From Nocardioides bruguierae (GTDB taxonomy: Bacteria; Actinomycetota; Actinomycetes; Propionibacteriales; Nocardioidaceae), in assembly GCF_023656415.1 (NCBI RefSeq), contig NZ_JAMOIL010000001.1:186001-250000 (forward strand): a DNA stretch of 64,000 nucleotides, read 5' to 3'. The notes under the pieces are model-generated. The model was given only the letters and a program-made list of their open reading frames with translations, ran no database searches and had not been told where the DNA came from. Shown piece by piece: positions 40,289 through 49,611 of the stretch. Made by a program: the position numbers and the translations under genes. Positions within the stretch are counted from its first letter, which is position 1; the number at the start of each line of letters is the position of its first letter.

Positions 40289-41035
40289 TCAGAGCCGGGA
40301 GGCGGCGTCGCGGTCCAGGAACCAGCGGGTGTCCTCGGTGCCGGTGAGCCCGACGGCGGGGATCTGCTCCTTGGTGGTGCCCGGGGCGTGCGCGGCGGCC
40401 ACGGCCTCGGCCTTGCCCTCGCCGGAGACGAGGAACCACACGGCCCGCGCCCGGCGCAGGGCGGGGTAGGTGAGGGTGACGCGCTCGGGCGGCGGCTTGG
40501 GGGCGTCCCGGACGCCCAGGACCGTCGCGGTCTCCTCGGCGAGCTGGGGGAAGCCCGGGAAGAGGGAGGCGATGTGGCCGTCGGGGCCGACGCCGAACAT
40601 CACGACGTCGAACTCCTCGGGTCCGTGCTCGGCCAGCTCCTGCGCGTAGGACGCGGCGGCGGCGTCGACGTCCGAGGCGTCCTCGGTGGCGGGAATGGCG
40701 TGCACCCGACGCGCCGGCACGCCGGCCGGGTCGAGGAAGGCGCGCCTGACCTGACCGACGTTGCGGTCGGCGTCCTCGCCGCCGACGAAGCGCTCGTCGC
40801 CGAACCAGAGCTCGACCTCGCCGAGGTCGACCCCCGAGGCGGGGGCGAGCCGGGTCAGCTCGTGGTGCATGGCGTCCGCGATGGTGCCGCCGGTCAGCAC
40901 GACGTGCGGGGTGCGGCCGGCCGCCTGCGCGTCGGAGAGGCGGTGCAGCAGCTCTCCGGCGATGGCGGTGGCCAGGGCGTGGGCGTCGGGGTGGACCTCG
41001 ACGCGGGGCGCGGCGCGCTCGGGAAGGGGGGACAC
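40289..41035 (-). CDS. pgl: 6-phosphogluconolactonase
   Basis: The 248-residue DevB-type enzyme hydrolyses 6-phosphogluconolactone in the oxidative pentose phosphate branch. Family motifs are LTGGTIADAM, the substrate site WFGDERFV and GVGPDGHIASLFPG. GTG 41035 has GGAGG 6 nt upstream and begins the family alignment. It is the last gene of tkt-tal-pgi-pgl. The usual upstream partner genes zwf and opcA are not between it and pgi, so its substrate must come from a zwf elsewhere or not be made. Confidence 0.94.
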   Translation of the reverse strand: MSPLPERAAPRVEVHPDAHALATAIAGELLHRLSDAQAAGRTPHVVLTGGTIADAMHHELTRLAPASGVDLGEVELWFGDERFVGGEDADRNVGQVRRAFLDPAGVPARRVHAIPATEDASDVDAAAASYAQELAEHGPEEFDVVMFGVGPDGHIASLFPGFPQLAEETATVLGVRDAPKPPPERVTLTYPALRRARAVWFLVSGEGKAEAVAAAHAPGTTKEQIPAVGLTGTEDTRWFLDRDAASRL

Positions 41036-41129
41036 GGGGGACCTCCGTGGTCGTGCGGCACGTGGTCGGGCCCGGCCCGCGCCCGCGGGGCGTGGACCGG
41101 GCCCGGTGTGCCTGTCCGGGTGGTACGGG

Positions 41130-42785
41130 TCAGGAACGGTGCTGCCGGTAGTAGGCGACGAGGGCCTGCGTGGAGGCGTCCTGGGACGCCGCCACCTCCT
41201 CGTCGCCGCCGACGGCGGGGGTGAGCGCCTGGGCGAGCTGCTTGCCCAGCTCCACGCCCCACTGGTCGAAGCTGTCGATGCCCCACACGACACCCTGGGT
41301 GAAGGTGATGTGCTCGTACAGGGCGATCAGCTGGCCGAGCACCGACGGGGTCAGCGCGGGGGCCATGATCGAGGTGGTCGGCCGGTTGCCCGAGAAGACC
41401 CGGGCGGGGACGACGGCCTCGTCCGTGCCCTCGGCACGGACCTCGTCGGCGGTCTTGCCGAACGCCAGCGCCTGCGTCTGGGCGAAGAAGTTCGCCAGGA
41501 ACAGCTCGTGGACGTCGGTCTCGCCGTCCTTGAGCGGGTAGGCGGGCTCGGCGAACGCGATGAAGTCCGCCGGCACGAGCCGGGTGCCCTGGTGGATGAG
41601 CTGGTAGAACGCGTGCTGCCCGTTGGTGCCGGGCTCGCCCCAGAAGACCTCGCCCGTGGCCGTGGACACGGCGTTACCGGCCCACGTCACGCTCTTGCCG
41701 TTGGACTCCATGGTCAGCTGCTGCAGGTACGCCGGGAAGCGGTGCAGCAGCTGGCTGTAGGGCAGCACGGCGTGCGTGTGGGCGTCCAGGAAGTTCGTGT
41801 ACCAGACGTTGAGCAGGCCCATGAGCGCCGGGACGTTCTCGGCCAGGGGAGCGGTGCGGAAGTGCTCGTCCATGGCGTGCATGCCCTCGAGCAGGTCCGC
41901 GAAGGCGTCCGGGCCGATGGCGACGGCCAGGGAGGTGCCGATGGCGGAGTCCATCGAGTAGCGGCCGCCGACCCAGTCCCAGAACCCGAAGGCGTTGGCG
42001 GGGTCGATGCCGAACTCCGCGACCTTCTCCAGGTTCGTGGAGACCGCCACGAAGTGCTTGGCCACGGCGGTGCCGGTCTCGGCCCCCGCCTCCTCGAGGC
42101 CGTCCAGGAGCCACGCCCGGCACAGGCGGGCGTTGGTGAGCGTCTCCAGCGTCCCGAAGGTCTTGGAGGAGACGATGAAGAGCGTGGTCTCCGGGTCGAG
42201 ACCTGCCAGCGTGGTGGCCGCGTCGGTCGGGTCGATGTTGGAGATGAAGCGGCACTCCAGGCCCTCGCGGACGTAGGGCTGCAGGGCCTCGTACGCCATG
42301 ACCGGGCCGAGGTCCGAGCCACCGATGCCGATGTTGACCACGGTTGCGACCGGCTTGCCGGTCACACCGGTCCACTCGCCCGAGCGGACCTGGTCGGCGA
42401 ACTCGTAGACCCGGCCGAGGACCTCGTGGACGTCGGAGACGACGTCCTGGCCGTCCACCTCGAGCGAGGCGTCGGACGGCAGGCGCAGCGCGGTGTGCAG
42501 CACCGCGCGGTCCTCGGTGACGTTGATGTGCTCACCGGTCAGCATGGCGTCGCGGCGCGCCGCGAGCCCGACCTCGTCGGCCAGCGCCACGAGGTCGGAG
42601 ACCAGCGCGTCGTCCGCCAGGTTCTTCGACAGGTCGACGTGGAGGTCGGCGGCCGTGTGGGTCAGCTTCTCCACCCGGGCGGGGTCGGCGTCGAACCAAC
42701 CCCGCAGGTCGGGCGTGAAGTCCGCTGCCCGAGCGGCCAACCGACCCCACGCCTGGGTGGACGTGGGGTCGATCGGCGTGCTCAC
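41130..42785 (-). CDS. pgi: Glucose-6-phosphate isomerase
   Basis: The 551-residue enzyme interconverts G6P and F6P. Motifs include [27 protein letters not shown], the [11 protein letters not shown] loop and the C-terminal signature with [13 protein letters not shown] 42785 overlaps the tal stop by 4 nt (GTGA). Gene order tkt-tal-pgi directly links fructose-6-phosphate from the non-oxidative branch to glycolysis. Confidence 0.96.
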   Translation of the reverse strand: MSTPIDPTSTQAWGRLAARAADFTPDLRGWFDADPARVEKLTHTAADLHVDLSKNLADDALVSDLVALADEVGLAARRDAMLTGEHINVTEDRAVLHTALRLPSDASLEVDGQDVVSDVHEVLGRVYEFADQVRSGEWTGVTGKPVATVVNIGIGGSDLGPVMAYEALQPYVREGLECRFISNIDPTDAATTLAGLDPETTLFIVSSKTFGTLETLTNARLCRAWLLDGLEEAGAETGTAVAKHFVAVSTNLEKVAEFGIDPANAFGFWDWVGGRYSMDSAIGTSLAVAIGPDAFADLLEGMHAMDEHFRTAPLAENVPALMGLLNVWYTNFLDAHTHAVLPYSQLLHRFPAYLQQLTMESNGKSVTWAGNAVSTATGEVFWGEPGTNGQHAFYQLIHQGTRLVPADFIAFAEPAYPLKDGETDVHELFLANFFAQTQALAFGKTADEVRAEGTDEAVVPARVFSGNRPTTSIMAPALTPSVLGQLIALYEHITFTQGVVWGIDSFDQWGVELGKQLAQALTPAVGGDEEVAASQDASTQALVAYYRQHRS

Positions 42786-43888
42786 TGGGCGGCCTTCTCC
42801 ATCTGGGCCTGGACGCTGGCGACGAGGTCGGTCCAGGAGTCCTTGAACTTCGAGACGCCCTCGTCCTCGAGCAGGGTCATGACCTCGGCCCAGTCGACGC
42901 CGGCGGCGACGACGGCGTCCAGGACACCCTGGGCCTCGGCGGAGGTGCCCGAGACCTGGTCGCCCTTGACCTCGCCGTGGTCGGCGACGGCCATCATGGT
43001 CTTCTCCGGCATGGTGTTCACGGTGTCCGGCACGACCAGGTCGATGACGTACATCGTGTCGGAGTAGTCCGGGTTCTTGACGCCGGTGGAGGCCCACAGC
43101 GCGCGCTGCGGGTTGGCGCCGGCCGAGGCCAGCTGCTGCCAGCGGTCGGTGGAGAACGTCTCCTCGAACGCGCCGTAGGCGACGCGGGCGTTGGCCACGG
43201 CGGCCTTGCCGCGCAGCGCCAGCGCCTCGTCGGTACCGATCTTCTCGAGGCGCTTGTCGACCTCGGAGTCCACGCGGGACACGAAGAAAGACGCCACCGA
43301 GTTGATGGTCGACAGGTCGAGGCCGGCCTCCCGGGCCTGCTCCAGGCCGGTGAGGTAGGCGTCCATCACGGCCTGGTAGCGCTCGAGGCTGAAGATCAGC
43401 GTGACGTTGACGCTGATGCCCTCGGCGATCGCGGCGGTGATGGCCGGGAGGCCCTCGACGGTCGCCGGGATCTTGATCAGGGCGTTGGCCCGGTCGACCT
43501 CGGCCCACAGGGCGCGAGCCGAGGCGATGGTGCCCTCGAAGTCGTTGGCCAGACCGGGCTCCACCTCGATGGAGACGCGGCCGTCGTACTTGGTGGCGGC
43601 CGCGACGGGCTCGAGGATGTCGCAGGCGTTGCGGACGTCCTCCGTGGTCAGCGCGAAGATGACCTCGTCGACGCTCTTGCCGGCGGCGACGAGCTCGCGC
43701 ACCTGGGCGTCGTAGCGCTCGCCGTTGGAGATGGCGCCCTGGAAGATGGTCGGGTTGGTGGTGACACCGACGACCGACTTCTCCTTGACCAGGTCGGCCA
43801 GGTTGCCGGTCTCGATGCGCTCGCGGGACAGGTCGTCGAGCCAGATGGACACACCGGCGTCGGCGAGGGCCTTCAGACGATCACTCAT
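42782..43888 (-). CDS. tal: Transaldolase
   Basis: The 368-residue actinobacterial-type transaldolase has the Schiff-base Lys in [12 protein letters not shown], the [11 protein letters not shown] strand and the ATG start [19 protein letters not shown]. It transfers dihydroxyacetone units between sedoheptulose-7-P and G3P. It starts 42 nt after tkt and overlaps pgi by 4 nt. Confidence 0.96.
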   Translation of the reverse strand: MSDRLKALADAGVSIWLDDLSRERIETGNLADLVKEKSVVGVTTNPTIFQGAISNGERYDAQVRELVAAGKSVDEVIFALTTEDVRNACDILEPVAAATKYDGRVSIEVEPGLANDFEGTIASARALWAEVDRANALIKIPATVEGLPAITAAIAEGISVNVTLIFSLERYQAVMDAYLTGLEQAREAGLDLSTINSVASFFVSRVDSEVDKRLEKIGTDEALALRGKAAVANARVAYGAFEETFSTDRWQQLASAGANPQRALWASTGVKNPDYSDTMYVIDLVVPDTVNTMPEKTMMAVADHGEVKGDQVSGTSAEAQGVLDAVVAAGVDWAEVMTLLEDEGVSKFKDSWTDLVASVQAQMEKAAQ

Positions 43889-43929
43889 GGTTGCTCCTTC
43901 GGATCAGTGCTGTGCGGTGGACCGGGCGC

Positions 43930-46029
43930 TCAGCCCAGCGAGGCGATCGAGTCGCGTGCGGCGTCGGCGACGGCCTGGGCCGTGATGCCGAACTCGGAGA
44001 ACAGGCGGGCCTGGTCGGCCGAGGCGCCGTAGTGGTCGAGGGAGACGATGCGGCCGTGGTCGCCGACGTACTCGCGCCAGCCCATCTTGATGCCGGCCTC
44101 GACCGAGACACGGGCCTTGACCGAGGGCGGGAGGACGGTGTCGCGGTAGGCGACGTCCTGCTCCTCGAACCACTCCAGGCAGGGCAGGGAGACCACGCGG
44201 GCCTTGATCCCGTCCGCCGCGAGCAGGTCGCGGGCCTCCACGGCCAGCTGGACCTCGGACCCCGTGCCCATGAGCACCACGTCCGGCTCGCCGTCGCTGT
44301 CGACCAGGACGTAGCCACCCTTGGCGACGCCCTCGGTGGTGCCCCAGCCGTCGGTGCCGCGGGGGAACGTGGGGACGTTCTGGCGCGTGAGCGCCAGCGC
44401 GGCCGGTCGGTCGGTGTTCGCCAGGAGGGCGGCCCAGGCCGCGGCGGTCTCGTTGGCGTCCGCCGGGCGGATGAAGTCGAGACCGGGGATCGCGCGCAGG
44501 GCGGCGAAGTGCTCGATCGGCTGGTGCGTGGGGCCGTCCTCGCCCAGGCCGATGGAGTCGTGCGTCCACACGTAGGTGACGGGCAGCTTGGAGAGAGCCG
44601 CCACGCGGACGGCACCGCGCATGTAGTCGGAGAACGTGAGGAACGTGCCGCCGAAGACGCGGGTCAGCGTGTCCGCCGCGATGCCGTTCATGATCGCGCC
44701 CATGCCGTGCTCGCGGATGCCGAAGTGCAGCACGCGGCCCTGGAACGGGTCGACGTCGTACTCCTCGACCTTGCTGGTGGCCGGCAGGAACGACGGGGCG
44801 CCCTTGATCGTGGTGTTGTTCGAGCCCGCGAGGTCGGCCGAGCCGCCCCACAGCTCGGGCATGACCCCGGCGATGGCGTTGATGACCTCGCCGGAGGCCT
44901 TGCGCGTGGCGACGCCCTTCGGGTCGGCCTCGAACACCGGCAGAGCCGCGTCGAAGCCCTCGGGCAGGGCCCGGGCCTTGAGCCGGTGCAGCAGCTCCGC
45001 CTTGTCGGGGTGGGCCTGCGACCAGGCCTGGTACGCCTGGTCCCACTCGGCACCCCAGGCCGCGCCGCGCTCGGTGAGCGAGCGGGTGTGCGCCAGGACG
45101 TCGTCGGGCACCTCGAAGGTCTGCTCCGGGTCCCAGCCGAGGATCTTCTTGGTCGCCGCGACCTCGTCGGCGCCCAGGGCCGAGCCGTGGGCGGCCTCGG
45201 TGCCCTGCGCGTTCGGCGCGGGCCAGGCGATGACGGTGTCCAGCACGATCAGCGAGGGCTTGTCGGTGACGGCCTCGGCGGCGCGGACCGCGGCGTGCAG
45301 GGCGTGCACGTCCTCGGTGTACTCGGTGCCGCCGTTGGTCCAGTCGACGTTCTGGACGTGCCAGCCGTAGGCCTCGTACCGCTGGGCGACGTCCTCGGTG
45401 AACGCCACGTCGGTGTCGCCCTCGATGGAGATCTTGTTGCGGTCGTAGATCATCGTCAGGTTGCCCAGCTCCTGGGTGCCGGCGATCGAGGAGGCCTCGC
45501 CGCTGACGCCCTCCTCCAGGTCACCGTCGGAGCACAGCGCGTACACGTGGTGGTCGAACAGGCTCTCGCCCGCGGCCGCCTCGGGGTCCAGGAGGCCGTG
45601 GACGCGGCGGGCCGACATGGCCATGCCGACGGCGTTCGCGACGCCCTGGCCCAGGGGACCGGTGGTCACCTCGACGCCGGCGGTGTGGCCGAGCTCGGGG
45701 TGGCCCGGGGTCTTGGAGCCCCAGGTGCGCAGCGCCTTCAGGTCGTCGAGCTCGAGGCCGAAGCCACCGAGGAAGAGCTGGGTGTACAGGGTGATGCTGG
45801 AGTGTCCGCACGACAGCACGAAGCGGTCACGCGAGATCCAGGTCGGGTCCGCCGGGTCGTGCTTCATGACCTTCTGGAAGAGCAGGTAGGCCGCGGGCGC
45901 CAGGCTCATGGCGGTACCGGGGTGGCCGTTGCCGACCTTCTGCACCGCGTCCATCGCCAGGACGCGGGCCGTGTCGACGGCCTTGGCGTCGAGGTCGGTC
46001 CACTCGAGCTGCTCGCTTGTGGTTGCCAC
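43930..46029 (-). CDS. tkt: Transketolase
   Basis: The 699-residue ThDP enzyme is complete. It has [13 protein letters not shown] at the N-terminus, the ThDP motif [14 protein letters not shown]...YDRN and the pyrimidine domain with [18 protein letters not shown] 46029 follows GAGAGGAA. It heads tkt-tal-pgi-pgl and is divergent from ctaB. Confidence 0.96.
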   Translation of the reverse strand: MATTSEQLEWTDLDAKAVDTARVLAMDAVQKVGNGHPGTAMSLAPAAYLLFQKVMKHDPADPTWISRDRFVLSCGHSSITLYTQLFLGGFGLELDDLKALRTWGSKTPGHPELGHTAGVEVTTGPLGQGVANAVGMAMSARRVHGLLDPEAAAGESLFDHHVYALCSDGDLEEGVSGEASSIAGTQELGNLTMIYDRNKISIEGDTDVAFTEDVAQRYEAYGWHVQNVDWTNGGTEYTEDVHALHAAVRAAEAVTDKPSLIVLDTVIAWPAPNAQGTEAAHGSALGADEVAATKKILGWDPEQTFEVPDDVLAHTRSLTERGAAWGAEWDQAYQAWSQAHPDKAELLHRLKARALPEGFDAALPVFEADPKGVATRKASGEVINAIAGVMPELWGGSADLAGSNNTTIKGAPSFLPATSKVEEYDVDPFQGRVLHFGIREHGMGAIMNGIAADTLTRVFGGTFLTFSDYMRGAVRVAALSKLPVTYVWTHDSIGLGEDGPTHQPIEHFAALRAIPGLDFIRPADANETAAAWAALLANTDRPAALALTRQNVPTFPRGTDGWGTTEGVAKGGYVLVDSDGEPDVVLMGTGSEVQLAVEARDLLAADGIKARVVSLPCLEWFEEQDVAYRDTVLPPSVKARVSVEAGIKMGWREYVGDHGRIVSLDHYGASADQARLFSEFGITAQAVADAARDSIASLG

Positions 46030-46152
46030 AAAGTTCCTCTCGTCGCTGCTCGCCGGCAGCGTCCTCGTCCGTGTCTGCGTCACCCTGGAGGGGCGGGTTG
46101 CGACCCTCCACGGCAACGGGCTGGAGTCCCGGCCTGTTCCCAGGCGATTCCG

Positions 46153-46178
46153 AGCCTACTCACGTCGGGCAGTAGACT
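46153..46178. promoter_or_regulatory. Divergent tkt/ctaB promoter pair
   Basis: TAGGCT on the minus strand (46153-46158) would serve tkt with a leader of about 117 nt. TAGACT on the plus strand (46173-46178) would serve ctaB with a leader of about 43 nt and GAAGG before GTG 46228. The two -10 boxes are 14 bp apart, so the promoters overlap. Confidence 0.5.
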
Positions 46179-46227
46179 TCTCGCCGCACCTCCCCGCATC
46201 ACCCGTCCGCACGATCGAAGGTCATCT

Positions 46228-47262
46228 GTGACGTACGTCGGTTCCTCGTCCGCCTCCCCGCGTGACGACCAGCACGCCGACCAGCAGGCCTCGGGCACCA
46301 GCGGTCCGGCGGAGGGTGTGCAGGCAGCGGACGCGGCCGGCGGCCGGGCGGGGGAGCAGCACGAGGCGGCCACCTGGCGAGACGTCGTGGCGGCGTACGT
46401 GGGACTCACCAAGCCCCGCGTCATCGAGCTGCTCCTGCTGACCACCGTGCCGGTGATGTTCTTCGCGGCGCGCGGCGTCCCGGACCTGCTGACGGTCGTG
46501 GCCACGGTCGTGGGCGGAACGTTCTCCGCAGGTTCCGCGTCGGTCTTCAACTGCGTCTACGACCGGGACATCGACGAGCAGATGCGCCGCACGCGTCGGC
46601 GTGCCCTGCCGCGCCACATCGTCAGCCCGCGGGCGGCGCTGGTCTTCGGCGCGGTGCTGGCCGTGGCCTCGACCGCCGTGCTCTGGGGGTTCGTCAACGG
46701 GCTCTCGGCCGCACTGTCGCTGGGCGCGAACGCGTTCTACGTCTTCGTCTACACGATGGTGCTCAAGCGTCGGACGACGCAGAACATCGTGTGGGGCGGC
46801 CTCGCGGGCTGCTTCCCGGCCCTCATCGGCTGGACGGCGGTCACCGGGTCCCTGGCGTGGACGCCGGTGGTCCTCTTCCTGGTCGTCTTCTTCTGGACCC
46901 CGCCGCACACCTGGGCGCTCGCGCTCCGCTACCGCGAGGACTACGCCGGCGTCGACGTCCCCATGCTGCCGGTGGTGGCCCCGGCCGCCGAGGTCGGCCG
47001 CCAGGTCGTTCTCTACACGTGGGCGACCGTCGCCACGTCGCTGCTCCTGTGGCCCGTCGCCGGCACCGGGCTGCTCTACCCCGTGGTCGCCGTCGTCCTC
47101 GGCGCGGTGTTCCTGGTCGAGGCGCACAAGATGTGGGGCCGGGCGCGCCGCAGCGACGAGCTGTCCGAGATCCAGCCGATGCGGCTCTTCCACCTCTCGA
47201 ACCTCTACCTCAGCCTCCTCTTCGTGGCCGTGGCGGTGGACCCGCTCCTCTTCATCGGCTGA
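46228..47262 (+). CDS. ctaB: Protoheme IX farnesyltransferase (haem O synthase)
   Basis: The 344-residue UbiA-family enzyme attaches a farnesyl group to haem B for the aa3 oxidase. The Asp-rich prenyl-diphosphate motif is [15 protein letters not shown] and the second site is [16 protein letters not shown]. Eight or nine TM helices are present. The 50-residue N-terminal extension is polar and Gln/Ala-rich. The next haem A gene, ctaA, lies 12 kb away on the other side of the polysaccharide cluster. Confidence 0.94.
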   Translation: MTYVGSSSASPRDDQHADQQASGTSGPAEGVQAADAAGGRAGEQHEAATWRDVVAAYVGLTKPRVIELLLLTTVPVMFFAARGVPDLLTVVATVVGGTFSAGSASVFNCVYDRDIDEQMRRTRRRALPRHIVSPRAALVFGAVLAVASTAVLWGFVNGLSAALSLGANAFYVFVYTMVLKRRTTQNIVWGGLAGCFPALIGWTAVTGSLAWTPVVLFLVVFFWTPPHTWALALRYREDYAGVDVPMLPVVAPAAEVGRQVVLYTWATVATSLLLWPVAGTGLLYPVVAVVLGAVFLVEAHKMWGRARRSDELSEIQPMRLFHLSNLYLSLLFVAVAVDPLLFIG

Positions 47263-47512
47263 GTCACCGACTGTTTCCTCGTCCCCCGAGGCCGAGCACG
47301 GCCCGCCCTCAGGCGAGCCCCAGGTGAGACTCAGCACCGTGCCGCCTGATGGTGGTCGGCGTCGCCCAACGCCGGTGCGGCCGCGAGGTCACGGGTGGAC
47401 GCGTGTGATCTGCGAGGCGTCACCCAGGTGGTGTAGACCGCGCCGCAGTGGGCAAGGTCGATAGCAGCGGACACAGATGTGCACCGCAGTGACACCATGG
47501 GGGGTTTCACGC

Positions 47513-48340
47513 ATGACCATGCACGCCCAGATCGAGGCGCCGACGACCAGGTCGGCCACCCCGACGGTGAGCGTCGTCGTCCCGGCACTCAACGAGGCCC
47601 GCAACCTGGAGGTCGTGCTTCCGACGCTCCGGGCCGCGGACCACCGGATCACAGAGGTGCTGCTCGTCGACGGCGGCTCCGTCGACGACACCGTCGCGAC
47701 CGCACGACGGGTCCTGCCCGACGTCCGCGTGCTCACGCAGGGACGCAAGGGCAAGGGCAACGCCCTGGCCACCGGATTCTCCGCCGCCACCGGCGACGTG
47801 ATCGTGATGTTCGACGCCGACGGCTCCGCCGACCCGGCCGAGATCCCGGCGTTCGTCGACGCGCTCGTGGAGGGGGCCGACTTCGCCAAGGGCAGCCGGT
47901 TCACCCTCGGTGGCGGCAGCGCGGACATCACGCCCGTGCGCCGGGCCGGGAACTACGGGCTCAACGTCGCCATGAACCGCACGTTCGGGACGCACTTCAC
48001 CGACCTCTGCTACGGCTACAACGCCTTCTGGACCGACGTGCTCCCGGTCCTCGACCTCGCCGATCCCCAGGCCCCGTCCCGCGACGGGGACATGCTGTGG
48101 GGGGACGGGTTCGAGATCGAGACCGTCATCAACTGCCGCTTCGCCGCCGGGGGTGCACGCATCGCCGAGGTGCCCAGCGTCGAGCGCGAGCGGATCTTCG
48201 GCCACAGCAACCTCAACGCCGTGAAGGACGGGCTCCGGGTGCTGCGCACGATCGCCACGGAGCGGGTCCGTGCCCGCCGCGGGGTCCCGGCACGCCCGGG
48301 CTCCCGCCAGACCGCCGGCGTGACCCGGATAGCGTCGTGA
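47513..48340 (+). CDS. Family 2 glycosyltransferase
   Basis: The 275-residue GT-A enzyme begins VSVVVPALNEARNL and has LLVDGGSVDDT, the metal-binding FDADGSADP and the downstream WGDGFEIE, resembling polyprenyl-phosphate sugar transferases without TM helices. ATG 47513 is used; a frame from 47477 would add 12 unsupported residues. It is the first gene of the cluster and overlaps the next by 4 nt. It may start the repeat unit or make a lipid-linked sugar donor, an inference. Confidence 0.85.
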   Translation: MTMHAQIEAPTTRSATPTVSVVVPALNEARNLEVVLPTLRAADHRITEVLLVDGGSVDDTVATARRVLPDVRVLTQGRKGKGNALATGFSAATGDVIVMFDADGSADPAEIPAFVDALVEGADFAKGSRFTLGGGSADITPVRRAGNYGLNVAMNRTFGTHFTDLCYGYNAFWTDVLPVLDLADPQAPSRDGDMLWGDGFEIETVINCRFAAGGARIAEVPSVERERIFGHSNLNAVKDGLRVLRTIATERVRARRGVPARPGSRQTAGVTRIAS

Positions 48341-49611
48341 GCGCCCGCGCACGCCGGCGTGGCACGACCCGGACGCTGGGCCTGGCGGTCGCCGGCCTGG
48401 CCGGGGTGCTGGCACCCCTGCTCACCAGGCTCAGGGAGCGTCGGCACGGTCTCGTGGCGGTCCCGTCTGCCGGGCCCCGGCCGCGGCTGACGATGGTCAC
48501 CACGCAGGCCCACCCCGACCTCGGGGGCATCGAGTCCCACGTGGCCGAGGTTGCCGGGCGGCTGGCCGCCCGCGGGTGGGACCTGGAGGTCCTCACCACC
48601 GACCGCACCGGCCGGCTCCCGCGCGCGGAGCGCCACGACGGGTACCTGGTGCGCCGCTACGCCGCCTACCCGCGGAACCGGGACTGGTTCGCCAGCCCGG
48701 GGCTGCTGCTCGCCCTCCTGCACCGCCGCCACGAGCTGGTCCACGTGCAGGGCGTGCACACGCTCGTCCCGCCCGTGGCCATGCTCGGTGCGCTGCTGCG
48801 CCGCAGCCCGTACCTGCTGACGTTCCACTCCGGCGGGGCCACCTCGGACCTCCGGGCCCGCGCGCGCTCGACCCAGTGGCGGCTGCTGGGCCCGCTCCTG
48901 CGGCGCGCCCGCGTCCTGATCGGGGTCTCCGACTACGAGGTCTCCCGCTTCGAGGAGGCGACCGGCGCTCCCGTGCGGCTCGTCCGCAACGGCGGTTCCC
49001 TGCCCGAGCCGGAGCCCCGCCCGCAGGTCGAGCCGGGGCTCGTGGTGAGCGTCGGTCGGCTCGAGCGGTACAAGGGCCACCACCGGGCGATCGCGGCCCT
49101 CCCGGCCCTGCTGCGCCGCCGCCCGGACGCCCGCCTGGAGATCCTCGGCGCCGGGCCCTACGAGGCCGAGCTGCGCAGCCTGGCCGCCGACCTCGGCGTG
49201 GCCGACCGGGTGAGCATCCGCTTCGTGCAGCCCGCCGACCGCGTCGGCATGGCCCGCGCCGTGGCCGCCGCCGGCTGCGTGGTGCTCCTCAGCGACTACG
49301 AGGCTCACCCGGTCGCGGTCATGGAGGGACTCGCGCTGTCCCGCCCGGTCGTGGTCGCGCGCACCTCCGGCCTGACCGAGCTGGGGGAGCGCGGCTGGGC
49401 ACGCACGGTCGAGGCAGACGCGCCCGCCGCCGACGTGGCCGAGGTGATCGCGGCCCAGCTCGAGGACCCGCTGGTGCCCGAGGTCAGCGACCTGCCCACC
49501 TGGGAGGGGTGCGTCGACGCCCTGGAGGTCGCCTACGCTGACGCGCTGGGCAGGCCGGTCGAGGCGGTGCCGCCCGTCACGGCTGCTCACGCCGCTGCCC
49601 ACCGCCGGTGA
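48337..49611 (+). CDS. GT4-family glycosyltransferase with N-terminal membrane anchor
   Basis: The 424-residue GT-B protein starts with a basic stretch and a hydrophobic helix (14-27). The fold begins at RLTMVTTQAHPDLGGIESHV. The C-terminal donor site is VGRLERYKGHHRAI and EAHPVAVMEGLALSRPVV. It should build the glycan at the inner membrane. GTG 48337 overlaps the previous stop by 4 nt. Confidence 0.87.
   Translation: MSARARRRGTTRTLGLAVAGLAGVLAPLLTRLRERRHGLVAVPSAGPRPRLTMVTTQAHPDLGGIESHVAEVAGRLAARGWDLEVLTTDRTGRLPRAERHDGYLVRRYAAYPRNRDWFASPGLLLALLHRRHELVHVQGVHTLVPPVAMLGALLRRSPYLLTFHSGGATSDLRARARSTQWRLLGPLLRRARVLIGVSDYEVSRFEEATGAPVRLVRNGGSLPEPEPRPQVEPGLVVSVGRLERYKGHHRAIAALPALLRRRPDARLEILGAGPYEAELRSLAADLGVADRVSIRFVQPADRVGMARAVAAAGCVVLLSDYEAHPVAVMEGLALSRPVVVARTSGLTELGERGWARTVEADAPAADVAEVIAAQLEDPLVPEVSDLPTWEGCVDALEVAYADALGRPVEAVPPVTAAHAAAHRR

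Noticed and set aside
43891..46227. Long plus-strand frame upstream of ctaB in the same frame
   Set aside because: It is antisense to tkt. The ctaB homology and a ribosome-binding site begin at 46228.
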